Origin: an uncultured Lachnospiraceae bacterium
Lineage (GTDB): Bacteria > Bacillota > Clostridia > Lachnospirales > Lachnospiraceae
Assembly: GCA_946557105.1 (NCBI GenBank)
Contig: CAMNSZ010000001.1
Span: 1-64,000 of the forward strand
Reading direction: 5' to 3'
Length of the DNA stretch: 64,000 bases
A program made the position numbers and the translations under genes. Of this stretch, positions 1-9,666 are shown one piece after another. Below the pieces are notes generated by a model. It did no database searches, was not told the DNA's origin, and saw nothing but the letters and a program-made list of their open reading frames with translations. Each line of letters begins with the position of its first letter. Position 1 is the stretch's first letter.

Positions 1-26
1 AAGGCAGTTACCTCTCAGTGAGAGGC

Positions 27-62
27 GCCCATCCTGGTGCTAACAGGGTGGGCATTATTTTT
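27..62 (+). terminator. Intrinsic terminator on the plus strand, converging with the toxin mRNA
   Basis: GCCCATCCTG-GTGCTAA-CAGGGTGGGC stem (one G.U on the plus-strand RNA) followed by ATTATTTTTTT. Confidence 0.6.
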
Positions 63-180
63 TTCGCTTGTGGTCCTTGTCTCTGTCGAGAAAGGCAAGC
101 AACGCTATAACAAAGCTACCGAAAGCGATCAGCAAGCCGATCACCCCTATGAATATCAAAATGATATCTGCAGCTGTCAT
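55..180 (-). CDS. Small hydrophobic holin-like / type I toxin-like peptide, 41 aa (MTAADIILIFIGVIGLLIAFGSFVIALLAFLDRDKDHKRKK)
   Basis: Translated by hand from the minus strand; below the ORF-track length cut-off. One TM helix followed by a charged Lys/Arg/Asp tail; strong RBS GGGAGGTGG 6-8 nt before ATG; promoter-like TTGAAA-17-TAGAAT upstream. Confidence 0.8.
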   Translation of the reverse strand: MTAADIILIFIGVIGLLIAFGSFVIALLAFLDRDKDHKRKK

Positions 181-265
181 TGGCGCCACCTCCCTTCCTA
201 TGTATTCCGGCAAGCCGGTCATTGGCTCGGGAGGCTACCACCCCTGTCATGGGTTCCATAAATGG

Positions 266-294
266 ATTCTACCACAATATGACAGGGATTTCAA
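266..294 (-). promoter_or_regulatory. Sigma-A-like promoter for the small toxin ORF (-35 TTGAAA at 289-294, 17 nt spacer, -10 TAGAAT at 266-271)
   Basis: Consensus-like hexamers with 17 nt spacing on the minus strand, about 80 nt upstream of the ATG. Confidence 0.6.
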
Positions 295-414
295 CCACAT
301 CCATTTTGGAGTAGGAAAAGTAGCTGGCCATATTTTCAGTGTCATGTTAGTGTCACGAAGAAATTAAAAATGCCGGAAGCCCTTGTTTTATCAGACTTCC
401 GGCTGAAATGTCCC

Positions 415-1956
415 CTACTCGAACTCAATCGTTCCCGGCGGCTTGCTCGTACAGTCATACACTACTCTATTGACTCCCTTCACCTCGTTCACTATCCTAT
501 TAGTCACCTTTCCCAGTACATCCCAGGGAAGCTGTGCAGCCTCGGCTGTCATAAAGTCGGAGGTAGTCACGGCACGAAGCGCCACTGCGTAATCATAGGT
601 TCGCTCGTCTCCCATGCAGCCCACACTCCGCATATTAGTAAGGGCGGCAAAGTATTGACCCAACCCCTTGTCAACGCCTGCCTTGGCAATCTCCTCGCGA
701 TAAATGGCGTCGGCGTCCTGAACAATTTTAACCTTCTCGGCAGTTACCTCACCGATAATGCGGATTCCAAGACCCGGACCGGGGAAGGGCTGACGATAGA
801 CCAGATATTCGGGAATACCCAGCTCAAGCCCGGCTTTTCTCACCTCATCCTTAAATAATAGGCGCAGCGGTTCTATAATTTCTTTAAAATCCACACAATC
901 AGGCAATCCGCCCACGTTATGGTGAGACTTAATTACCGCAGACTTCCCAAGTCCGCTCTCAATAACATCCGGATAAATGGTTCCTTGTACCAGATAATCC
1001 ACAGAACCTATTTTCCTTGCTTCCTCCTCAAATACGCGGATAAATTCCTCACCGATAATCTTTCTCTTTTGCTCAGGCTCCGTAACTCCTGCAAGCTTGG
1101 AATAGAAACGCTCCTGTGCGTTTACACGAATAAAGTTTAAGTCGTATGGTCCCTCGGCTCCAAACACCGCCTCGACCTCGTCTCCTTCATTTTTGCGCAG
1201 CAGTCCATGATCTACAAAAACACAGGTAAGCTGTTTACCCACCGCCTTTGCCAGAAGCACTGCGGCAACCGAAGAATCTACCCCGCCGGAAAGCGCACAG
1301 AGAACCCTTCCGTTTCCGACCTTCTCACGGATAGCTTTAATATTAGTTTCCACAAATGAATCCATCTTCCAGTCACCCTTACAGCCGCACACATTGGCAA
1401 CAAAGTTAGACAGCATTTTCATGCCTTCCTTAGTGTGCATAACCTCAGGATGGAACTGCACCGCATACAGCCGTTTTTCCACATTCTGCATACCCGCCAC
1501 AGGACACACGGGGGTGTGGGCCGTCACGGTAAAATCATCGGGAGCCTTCTCAATATAATCTGTATGGCTCATCCAACAGATTGTTTTTGGGGAAACATCT
1601 TGAAAAAGTACTGTATTGGTATTTACATCCACTTCTGTCTTACCATACTCGCTGACAGGCGCGGTAGCTACCTTCCCGCCCAGCATATGCGCCATCAGTT
1701 GGGAGCCGTAACAGATGCCTAAAATGGGAATACCCAGCTCAAACACTGCTTTATCACACAGCGGTGAATCCTCGCCATATACACTGTTTGGTCCTCCCGT
1801 AAAAATAATTCCTTTGGGATTCATGGATTTTAATTTTTCCAAATCCATATTATAAGGATGTACTTCACAATAAACACTGCATTCTCTGACTCTTCTGGCA
1901 ATCAACTGGTTATACTGACCGCCAAAATCGAGAACTACAATCATTTCTTTCTCCAT
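415..1956 (-). CDS. guaA: GMP synthase (glutamine-hydrolysing)
   Basis: Full-length 513 aa; class I GATase ([15 protein letters not shown]) plus ATP-PPase ([15 protein letters not shown]) and the C-terminal KPPGTIEFE ending. Confidence 0.97.
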   Translation of the reverse strand: MEKEMIVVLDFGGQYNQLIARRVRECSVYCEVHPYNMDLEKLKSMNPKGIIFTGGPNSVYGEDSPLCDKAVFELGIPILGICYGSQLMAHMLGGKVATAPVSEYGKTEVDVNTNTVLFQDVSPKTICWMSHTDYIEKAPDDFTVTAHTPVCPVAGMQNVEKRLYAVQFHPEVMHTKEGMKMLSNFVANVCGCKGDWKMDSFVETNIKAIREKVGNGRVLCALSGGVDSSVAAVLLAKAVGKQLTCVFVDHGLLRKNEGDEVEAVFGAEGPYDLNFIRVNAQERFYSKLAGVTEPEQKRKIIGEEFIRVFEEEARKIGSVDYLVQGTIYPDVIESGLGKSAVIKSHHNVGGLPDCVDFKEIIEPLRLLFKDEVRKAGLELGIPEYLVYRQPFPGPGLGIRIIGEVTAEKVKIVQDADAIYREEIAKAGVDKGLGQYFAALTNMRSVGCMGDERTYDYAVALRAVTTSDFMTAEAAQLPWDVLGKVTNRIVNEVKGVNRVVYDCTSKPPGTIEFE

Positions 1957-2307
1957 TATGACCTCGCTTCCGCCGTTCTTCAGCTCATTTTATTAGTTGT
2001 ACTCTAAGTAACTCTCTATCCTCCGACTGTCTGCCTTGCCAACCATGCTTTATCAAGACCTTCGTCGCTGTCAAACACTATCAGGCTTTCTGATTTTTCA
2101 TATTTATGATTTATCATTTATTCACTGCGGTTGACAGACAAACAAAAATCCTGCCTTACCCGTCAAATCTATATTACAGTCTGACATAATCCTATGCAAA
2201 CAACTTATCTGAATTGTTATCTGACAAAACATCCTTTTAGCTGATTCTCTGTCCGGATAAATATAAATGATCTTTGTTACTTTTCCTCAATTATAAAGTG
2301 ATTGCTC

Positions 2308-3129
2308 CTACTTGTCAAAAGATTCTTTCAAATCCTTCAGAGAGGCAAACGTATAACCCATTTCCTCCCATTTTGTCAAAAGCTCATCCAGTATTTCACC
2401 GTTGGTTTTCGAGGTATTATGTAAAAGGACGACTGCTCCCGGATGAACTCTTCCGCAAAGCTTCTTAAATGCCTCCTCATGACTGGGCTGATCGTCCACA
2501 TTCCAATCCACATAGGCAAGGCTCCAAAAAAAGGTGGAATATCCCAGCTCCTTTGCCATCTTCAGGTTTGCCGTGCTATATTTACCTTGTGGAGGGCGGT
2601 AATACATAGCCATCTCCTGACCCGTAACATCCTTATAAAGTGTTTTCACATCATCCATTTCCTTTTTAAAGGCAGTTGTATCAGAAATCTTAGACATGTC
2701 CGGATGATGGTAGGTATGGTTTCCTACAATATGCCCCTCTTCCACCATTCTCTTCACCATATCCGGAGCAGATTCCAAATAATGACCCACTACAAAAAAG
2801 GCAGCAGGAGCATTATGCTTTTTCAGAGCATCCAAAATTGCTTCCGTGTTGCCGTTTTCGTATCCACAGTCAAAAGTCAGATAAAGGGTCTTTTCGTTAC
2901 TCTCTGCCATATAGTAGGCGTCATACTGTCTCATGTCCTGCACGGAAGCGTTTCCGGTAGGCTTTGCTCCCTCGGCGCCAAATCCCAGCCCCCAATTTTC
3001 CGATTGCAATACATTACCCGAGGTTTCTTTCGTTTCGTTTACCACTCCTGCTATGGCGCGCCCCACAAAGAACATCGCCACAAGCAACAGTAAGGTAGGA
3101 ATTGCTTCTTTTATGCGATAATATTTCAT
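2308..3129 (-). CDS. pdaA: PdaA-like polysaccharide deacetylase (delta-lactam-biosynthetic de-N-acetylase type)
   Basis: NodB motifs TFDCGYENGNT, HIVGNHTYHHPDM, YYRPPQGKYS; N-terminal TM segment. Confidence 0.8.
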   Translation of the reverse strand: MKYYRIKEAIPTLLLLVAMFFVGRAIAGVVNETKETSGNVLQSENWGLGFGAEGAKPTGNASVQDMRQYDAYYMAESNEKTLYLTFDCGYENGNTEAILDALKKHNAPAAFFVVGHYLESAPDMVKRMVEEGHIVGNHTYHHPDMSKISDTTAFKKEMDDVKTLYKDVTGQEMAMYYRPPQGKYSTANLKMAKELGYSTFFWSLAYVDWNVDDQPSHEEAFKKLCGRVHPGAVVLLHNTSKTNGEILDELLTKWEEMGYTFASLKDLKESFDK

Positions 3130-3223
3130 ACAGCAGTTCCTTGTTTCCTTTTTTCTGTTTCCTTACATTGTATTTTAAAATTTTTCTATTTATGCCTTTA
3201 CACCCAATGGAACGCTTGCGGTT

Positions 3224-5011
3224 TCATGTATAAATAAGGCTTTGGAATACACCTTGCAAGTCCAAGCGCCCATATCCCCATTCTCTGCTAGGATATACAG
3301 TATCGGGATTCTTCTGTGTTCCCCGGATAAAATAACTTCTTATCTCACGGCTTTCAATATATTCACTATTGCGCTCCACAACGGCCCATTGCATAAATTG
3401 TGCCACGGCCCCTGTGGTAATTGCCGCCGCATAGCTGCTTCCCGTTCGACTCCCCGATATAGTGGAAACGTCAACGCCCGGAGCCGCAAAATCCGGTCTG
3501 ATTTCACCGGTTCGGCTAAAGCCCCTTCCTGAATTTATATAAAAGCTTCTGTTATCCGCGTTGTAGGTGGAAACGCTGATAACCTCCGCCGCCAATGCAG
3601 GCTCGGTAAGGGTAATATACGGAGAAGGGCTTAGAAAATAAACAGGAACATTTAAAAATTCCGTAATTGGAAGCCACATATGAAATATTCCGTTATGCAG
3701 ATTGCCCGTGCTCATAACCCGGAAGGTCCAGATTCCTGCCGTTGGCTCCTGCAGACGAAACAATATTAATTCTTCTCCCGACGCCGGCTCCACAAGAGTG
3801 GAATCTATGGTTATGCGGCTCTTCTCATAAACAAAGCCATATGTTATGCCCTGACGCACTCCTAAGCGCACCGGTGGTATCGTCTCTCCTCCCGGTGAAA
3901 TAACGCTGATATTGAACACATCCGGCATATTTCCCCAAAACTCCAGAAAAAATCCTTCTGCCCCCTCATTTACCCGTATTTCCACATCCTGATAAACTCC
4001 CGACTGATTATCTCCTATCCTTTGTCCGTCCGGAGAAGACGTGGTGCTTTGCAGCAAATTTCCTTGAAAATGATGCGCGGCATTTCCTTCATTGCCGCCG
4101 CACACTACCACGGCACGACTGCTCTTTATTGCAATCATGCTCAAATAACGGGATAGCGCCATATTTCCTGCATGATCTCCCATATTTGTGCCCAAGCCGA
4201 TACAGATTACCACAGGTCTTTGTGCCACAACCGCAAAAGAATCCGCATATTTGACTGCCAACATTATGTCATTCTCCTGATATGCCGGAACATCCTGCGG
4301 CACAAGATAAAAATCACGCAAATACTGCTTACATTCCTTCAGCTTTACAACCACTATATCCGCATTGGGAGCTGCCCCCACATACTGCGCCCCTGTACGA
4401 ACATTACTGCCTGCCGCTACCCCCGCCAAAGCGCTTCCATGTCCGTTTTCATCTCTGGAGGGTACCACATCGTAAGGGTTCTCCGATTGCAGCGCTCTGT
4501 TGATATCTTCTCTGGTATATTCCGAGCCGTATAGAAATCCCTCAGGACGTGTGCCTGTTTGAATTGTTTGATCCCAAATAGCCAAAATGCGGCTTCTCCC
4601 ATTCTCATCCCGAAATGCAGGAGCGGTATAATCAATTCCCGTGTCAATAATACACACTACCACACCCTGACCCGTAAGATTTAAGGGCGGTCCCTGCATC
4701 TGTGTAATTCCGCTGGCAACAAGGCTGCTGGGATCAAATACACTGCCGGCGCTTAATCCGCCGTTCCCCACCCCCCCTGCAATATTCTCTGACTCAATCT
4801 GCATAAGTCCGTACAGCTTAGGAATACTCTGATACTCAAAAAAATCGGCCTCCAGACTGGGCAGCGCCGCCTTACTGAAGTAAACTATATTAAAATAATT
4901 TTCTATTGTTTCGTAACATATCAAAGTGCCCTGCACATCTATATTTTCCAAAGAATAATCTGTAATGTAGTCATATACTTCATTTGATAATACATTTTCC
5001 ATACAATCCAT
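3224..5011 (-). CDS. S8 subtilisin-family serine protease, resembling Csp-like clostridial proteases
   Basis: Catalytic motifs CIIDTGIDYT (Asp), ENGHGSALAG (His), GSRTGSSYAAA (Ser), oxyanion CGGNEGN; large insert between His and Ser blocks. Confidence 0.88.
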   Translation of the reverse strand: MDCMENVLSNEVYDYITDYSLENIDVQGTLICYETIENYFNIVYFSKAALPSLEADFFEYQSIPKLYGLMQIESENIAGGVGNGGLSAGSVFDPSSLVASGITQMQGPPLNLTGQGVVVCIIDTGIDYTAPAFRDENGRSRILAIWDQTIQTGTRPEGFLYGSEYTREDINRALQSENPYDVVPSRDENGHGSALAGVAAGSNVRTGAQYVGAAPNADIVVVKLKECKQYLRDFYLVPQDVPAYQENDIMLAVKYADSFAVVAQRPVVICIGLGTNMGDHAGNMALSRYLSMIAIKSSRAVVVCGGNEGNAAHHFQGNLLQSTTSSPDGQRIGDNQSGVYQDVEIRVNEGAEGFFLEFWGNMPDVFNISVISPGGETIPPVRLGVRQGITYGFVYEKSRITIDSTLVEPASGEELILFRLQEPTAGIWTFRVMSTGNLHNGIFHMWLPITEFLNVPVYFLSPSPYITLTEPALAAEVISVSTYNADNRSFYINSGRGFSRTGEIRPDFAAPGVDVSTISGSRTGSSYAAAITTGAVAQFMQWAVVERNSEYIESREIRSYFIRGTQKNPDTVYPSREWGYGRLDLQGVFQSLIYT

Positions 5012-5064
5012 GGCAGCCTCCGCTTATAATGCTCTTTCTATTCTATGCAATTGGCGTCTAAATT

Positions 5065-5102
5065 GACCAAACGGCGCCGTGTATTTCCGGCGCCGTTTGG
5101 TC
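5065..5102. terminator. Strong intergenic hairpin, 15-bp perfect stem
   Basis: GACCAAACGGCGCCG-TGTATTTC-CGGCGCCGTTTGGTC; followed by TTCTTTTACTT on the plus strand. Confidence 0.6.
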
Positions 5103-5137
5103 TTCTTTTACTTCTGTCAACTGACTGTAGCTTGAAT

Positions 5138-6004
5138 TTAAATAGTACCGGTAATCACTAAGGTTGCTTCACCCGGAACCGTGGTCCATGCGCCTGTAGC
5201 CGTATTCTGTGTAAAGGTTGCAGCCGGAACATTGATTACCCCTGCATTAGTTGCAAAATCGCCTGTAAGCGTGCCGTAGGTATAATCACCGGACGGTAGT
5301 ACCGCCCCGTTATAATATACCGTAATATTTGAAATAATAGGTAAAAAGGTATCCAATATCTGTACATTATTGGCAGCGGTGGTTGCTGTGTTTCCCAGAT
5401 TTTGAATTTCAAAAGTATAAGTTACCTGTCCGTTCTCGGGAACCTGTCTGGGACTTACACTCTTAAAAATGGTTAAATAAGGCTCGTTTCTCACCTGTAT
5501 ACTGTTCTGTACCTCAATGGGATTAGAAAGCTCCGGTCCTGTCATGGTCGCAGTATTAGTTATCGTGCTTCCCGTATTCAATGGAGCAAATTCATTGACC
5601 TTTGCCTGATAAATAATAGTGGTATTTCCTCCCGCAGGAACGCTGATTCCACTAAATATTCCTCCGGCTGCGGCGCTGACGGTAGGCGTTGTCTGCCGTA
5701 CTCCGTTCTGATAGTATTGTACGGAATCAGCCACATAGGTTAAGGGATACATCGTCAGCTCGTCTCCTGCCGTAGACTTATAATCATATGCACCCAGATC
5801 ATCGGCTATTGACAAATCTGTAAATGGAGTCGTTCCTGAATTAACAATATTAATAACATAAGTTACCACTTCTCCTGCAGAGTAATTACCAAAGAGCGCC
5901 GTTTTTGTCGCAGCCAAAACTTCGACTATTTCTCCTCTTGCTACATTAGAATTTGTAATCACACCATTATAAGATAATTGTGCTTGATTTGTAAAAGTTG
6001 GCAT
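5138..6004 (-). CDS. DUF11-repeat-like beta-sandwich protein, no signal peptide evident
   Basis: Two blocks of the type TKTALFGNYSAGEVVTYVINIVNSGTTPFTDLSIADDL / FKSVSPRQVPENGQVTYTFEIQNLGN...ILDTF. Confidence 0.75.
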   Translation of the reverse strand: MPTFTNQAQLSYNGVITNSNVARGEIVEVLAATKTALFGNYSAGEVVTYVINIVNSGTTPFTDLSIADDLGAYDYKSTAGDELTMYPLTYVADSVQYYQNGVRQTTPTVSAAAGGIFSGISVPAGGNTTIIYQAKVNEFAPLNTGSTITNTATMTGPELSNPIEVQNSIQVRNEPYLTIFKSVSPRQVPENGQVTYTFEIQNLGNTATTAANNVQILDTFLPIISNITVYYNGAVLPSGDYTYGTLTGDFATNAGVINVPAATFTQNTATGAWTTVPGEATLVITGTI

Positions 6005-6151
6005 AAAATATATCTCCGTTTCATATATTTACTTTTACAATATTTTATGACAGAACTTTCATATTGCTAACAAAAAAGTTTCGTAAACGACTTTTAAAAG
6101 AATACTTAACATTTTCCTTTTGAGCAAACGTAATTTCGCATATAATCACAA

Positions 6152-6220
6152 CAAAAAAATAGAACCGACAATTTCTCCCATACTGCAATCAAGAGTATAA
6201 AACAATCTGTCAGTTCTATT
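6152..6220 (-). terminator. Intrinsic terminator downstream of the chemotaxis receptor gene
   Basis: Minus strand AATAGAACTGACA ... TGTCGGTTCTATT followed by TTTTTG (one G.U). Confidence 0.6.
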
Positions 6221-6237
6221 TGTAAAATTATTACTGC

Positions 6238-7968
6238 TTATAATGTAAACTGATCAACAAGGCCTTTCAGTCTGTCTGCCTGTGCGGAAAGCTCCTCACT
6301 TGTAGCAGAGGTTTCCTCTGCAGCCGCAGAATTACTTTCAATAACCGTAGAAATCTGCTCAATGCCAAGCTCAACCTGATTAATGGATTCTGCCTGATCT
6401 GCTGCTCTTCCGTTAACCTCCTGTACACTGTCAGCCAACATATCAATACCTGCAGCAACCTTACCCATCGTTCCTGATGTCCGGTTGGTAATCTCATTAC
6501 CCCGTTCGATTTCCTCCAAGGCCTTCTGTATCATCTTCTTTGTATTCACAGCAGACTGCGCGCTATCCGATGCCAGCTTGCCAATCTGATCCGCTACCAC
6601 GGCAAATCCTCTTCCTGCCTCGCCTGCTCTTGCAGCTTCTATAGATGCATTTAATGAAAGCAAATTTGTTTGTGAAGCAATATCTTCGATTTCTGCAATA
6701 ATCTTTTCAATTTGAGTGGAAGTTTCACTTATACGCTCCATTGCCGCTAACAGATTATCCATTTCCCGCTGCCCGTTTTCTATCTCCTGCTTAAACTGCA
6801 TAGCCTGCTCATAGGATTCCTTGGTAGTTACCACTGTCTTCTGAGCAAGCTCTGACACACCGTTGACCATTGCCGTAAGCTCTTGTACAGCTCCGGCCTG
6901 ATCGGTAGCTCCCTCTGCCAGAGATTGCGCTCCCTGCGCCATCTGCTCTGCTCCCAGAGCAACCTGCGTAGAAGATTCGTTTATTTCCGTCAATGTACCG
7001 CTAAGCTGCTCCTCCAACTGATGAATAGAGGTTAAAAGTCCTTTAAAATCACCTATGTAAACCTCTTGATGCTCCGATTCTACCTTGAAATTACCATCGG
7101 CTATCTCATGCAGCAAATAATCGGTGTCTGTAATAACCTCTTTCATAAACTCACAGCTGGCGCGCATGCTCTCGGCAAGTCTTCCCAATTCATCCTGTGC
7201 CCTATATGCAATATGAACATTCAAATCACCCTCGGAAAGCTTCTTCGCCGCACCTTCAATCTCATCCACCGGTACGCTGATACTCCTCGCAATCTTAACT
7301 CCAAGACGCATTGCAACAACAACACATACCACCAAAATAATTATTATGCAAATTATTGCAATTGCCAACATCATATTTGAAAAGGTAACCTTGTTTCTTG
7401 CTTCTTCATCCGCTTCTAATGCAATGCTTTCTAATTGCTCTGCAATCTCGTTTACTCTTGGCACATAACTTTCTTTCATAATAACATATGCTTTATCATG
7501 TTGTCCAAAAGCCACATCGCCCAGCATCTCTTTTACATATTCCATCGCTGCCAATCTGTCTTCATCAATTTTCTCAATGGCAGAGGCATCACCTTTATAG
7601 GTCTGCTTCATTTCATTTAAGATATTTCCCATTTCCTCCAGCTGTGCCTTTGCTTCCTCCATCTGCTGCTTCGTCACCTTTACTTCTTTATCCACCATGG
7701 CACTGAGCAGGGCACTTCTTGCCGAAAGCTGCGCATAACGTGCTTTCCACGTTTCAACCGTCACAAAATAAGTTTCATCGTAAAATTTGGAAAACTGACT
7801 TCCAATATTTTGTAAAATAATAAGGGCTACGATACTTGCTACAATAGAAAGCGCAATGACAATACCGAAAGATTCCAATAACCTCTTCTTAATGCCCTTT
7901 TTCTGCAGCTTTGCAGCGGCATCTACTTTTTTAATCTTTGCTTTGTTACCTTTTTTTTTCATAGTCAA
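6238..7968 (-). CDS. Methyl-accepting chemotaxis protein (TM - 4HB-type sensor - TM - HAMP - MCP signalling domain)
   Basis: Signalling hairpin IEDIASQTNLLSLNASIEAARAGEAGRGFAVVADQIGKLA; two TM segments; HAMP. Confidence 0.95.
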   Translation of the reverse strand: MTMKKKGNKAKIKKVDAAAKLQKKGIKKRLLESFGIVIALSIVASIVALIILQNIGSQFSKFYDETYFVTVETWKARYAQLSARSALLSAMVDKEVKVTKQQMEEAKAQLEEMGNILNEMKQTYKGDASAIEKIDEDRLAAMEYVKEMLGDVAFGQHDKAYVIMKESYVPRVNEIAEQLESIALEADEEARNKVTFSNMMLAIAIICIIIILVVCVVVAMRLGVKIARSISVPVDEIEGAAKKLSEGDLNVHIAYRAQDELGRLAESMRASCEFMKEVITDTDYLLHEIADGNFKVESEHQEVYIGDFKGLLTSIHQLEEQLSGTLTEINESSTQVALGAEQMAQGAQSLAEGATDQAGAVQELTAMVNGVSELAQKTVVTTKESYEQAMQFKQEIENGQREMDNLLAAMERISETSTQIEKIIAEIEDIASQTNLLSLNASIEAARAGEAGRGFAVVADQIGKLASDSAQSAVNTKKMIQKALEEIERGNEITNRTSGTMGKVAAGIDMLADSVQEVNGRAADQAESINQVELGIEQISTVIESNSAAAEETSATSEELSAQADRLKGLVDQFTL

Positions 7969-8017
7969 TATTCCCTTTCATAGACTACAGGGTCATTGCA
8001 TCCTGTCTAGAAGAAAA

Positions 8018-8044
8018 AGGTGGGTACCCGGAAAATACCCACCT
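8018..8044. terminator. Bidirectional-looking intrinsic terminator
   Basis: AGGTGGGTA-N9-TACCCACCT with a T-rich run on both strands. Confidence 0.7.
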
Positions 8045-8080
8045 CATTTTTTATAAATTACCTAATTAAAAAATATATAA

Positions 8081-9553
8081 TTACTTGTTAGCTTCTTCCA
8101 AGTAAGCTGCCCAAGTAGGTCTGATTGTTTCTCCTTGCTGTGCAGGAGTATTATCCTTGTTAATAGCCCAGAATACGTCAGGACCTAAATCAAGACCAGG
8201 AATCAAGGTATGATATGTTGTACGACCATTCTCTACAAGTCTTGCAATAGTAAGATCTACAGACTCGGTATCTCTGAAGTTCTGATAGTAACCGGACTTC
8301 CAGGTTGCAAAATCTTCAAAACCAGGAACGGGCTCTGTATACAGGTTGTAAGCAAATGCTAACTTCCAAGCCTTGTCAGCATCATAGCATGCAGGAATTG
8401 CATATACATTATCAGAGTAAATGTTTGTATAATCATCCATCTTGGGTCCCTTAGGGAAGCACAGGAAGCCAAAGTCATCTTCCATACCAAAATCATTATT
8501 AAACTGACCTGCTCTGTAGCACTCGTCAGCAGTAAATACTGCCTCGCCGTTTACATATGCAGTAATCCAGTAATCCCATGCAGCATCTGCAGGATAAACC
8601 ATCTCATACTTCTGAAGCATATCATATGCCCAGTTCAAAGCTTCCAAAGTTTCCTCTGACTCAAGGTCATTGTAATATTTTCCGCTCTCATCCATAGCGA
8701 TGAAATCACCGCCGTTGGAATATACAGCTAAAGGATAGAACAGAGAAGTAAAGTTAGCCATAGCGTAACGGTCGATTACACCGTCATTATCTGTATCTTC
8801 CTGAACAGCCTGACAAACCTCTTCAAACTTATCCCAGGTCCACTCACCATTCTCCTGATAATCATACAGGGTCTTAGGGTCGATACCTGCATCCTCCAGT
8901 AATCTCTTATTAAAGTACATACCACCCTTAGGCTCGGGAGCAATACCTCTAAATCCGTAAATAGCGCCGCCCTTGCTAAACATCTTATGAACGCCACTAT
9001 TCCACTTTGACTCGGAGAAATCAAAACAGTCGATAGATGAAACATCATACATAAGACCGCTGTTCATAGCTGCCGTCAACTCAGCGCCCGGACGAAGTGC
9101 AAATATATAATACTCATCTCCACCGGTGGTAGCATAATTTGAAAAATCCTCGGGAACAGATGCCCATGAGCTGATTGTCATTTCCTTGATAGTAAAGTTA
9201 TAGGTCTCCTGAATCCAGTCAAGATACTCATAACGTGCTTCCTCGTATGCATCGGAAGCCTCCTTGCGCTCGCCGTCGCCTGACCACCAGTCACGAATAA
9301 TAACCTCAATACCGCCAAGGTCAATAGGATTTCCGTTCTCATCGGTTCTGACAGTGTACTGTCCAACCTCTTCCTCTGTGGAAGACTCTGCGGGAGCCTC
9401 GCTGGAATTATCATCAGCTACAGAAGCATCGTCTGCACTGCTCTTGCTTGCATCACCGTTTGTCTGTGTGTCATTTGCACATCCAGCCATGCTTACTGCC
9501 ATAGCGGTTGCCAAAGATGTTGCAAGCACTCTTTTAACAATTTTACTTTTCAT
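8081..9553 (-). CDS. ABC importer substrate-binding lipoprotein (family 1 extracellular solute-binding)
   Basis: Lipobox VSMAGCAN; family 1 SBP features (GIAPEPKGGMYFNKRLLEDAGIDPKTLYDYQENGEWTWDKFEE). Confidence 0.9.
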   Translation of the reverse strand: MKSKIVKRVLATSLATAMAVSMAGCANDTQTNGDASKSSADDASVADDNSSEAPAESSTEEEVGQYTVRTDENGNPIDLGGIEVIIRDWWSGDGERKEASDAYEEARYEYLDWIQETYNFTIKEMTISSWASVPEDFSNYATTGGDEYYIFALRPGAELTAAMNSGLMYDVSSIDCFDFSESKWNSGVHKMFSKGGAIYGFRGIAPEPKGGMYFNKRLLEDAGIDPKTLYDYQENGEWTWDKFEEVCQAVQEDTDNDGVIDRYAMANFTSLFYPLAVYSNGGDFIAMDESGKYYNDLESEETLEALNWAYDMLQKYEMVYPADAAWDYWITAYVNGEAVFTADECYRAGQFNNDFGMEDDFGFLCFPKGPKMDDYTNIYSDNVYAIPACYDADKAWKLAFAYNLYTEPVPGFEDFATWKSGYYQNFRDTESVDLTIARLVENGRTTYHTLIPGLDLGPDVFWAINKDNTPAQQGETIRPTWAAYLEEANK

Positions 9554-9666
9554 TTTTACATCCTCCTTTGATTATATACCAATCCCAAATCACGCCTGAC
9601 ACACCAGATATTCCGGATTTCATAAATGCATTCTTGGCATTCATCGGGAATAAGTATCACTTAAAA

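Noticed and set aside
68-367. Plus-strand ORFs 37-261 and 68-367
   Set aside because: They run antisense to the better-supported 41-aa toxin ORF, which has a strong RBS and promoter; their protein sequences look non-coding.
370-858. Plus-strand ORFs inside guaA (370-858, 919-1140, 1435-1722)
   Set aside because: Antisense shadows of a complete, highly conserved gene; no RBS or domain signal. The same applies to most small ORFs across the window.
1957-2300. Possible purine or other riboswitch upstream of guaA
   Set aside because: Looked for purine-riboswitch core strings on the minus strand; none found. Length alone is not evidence.
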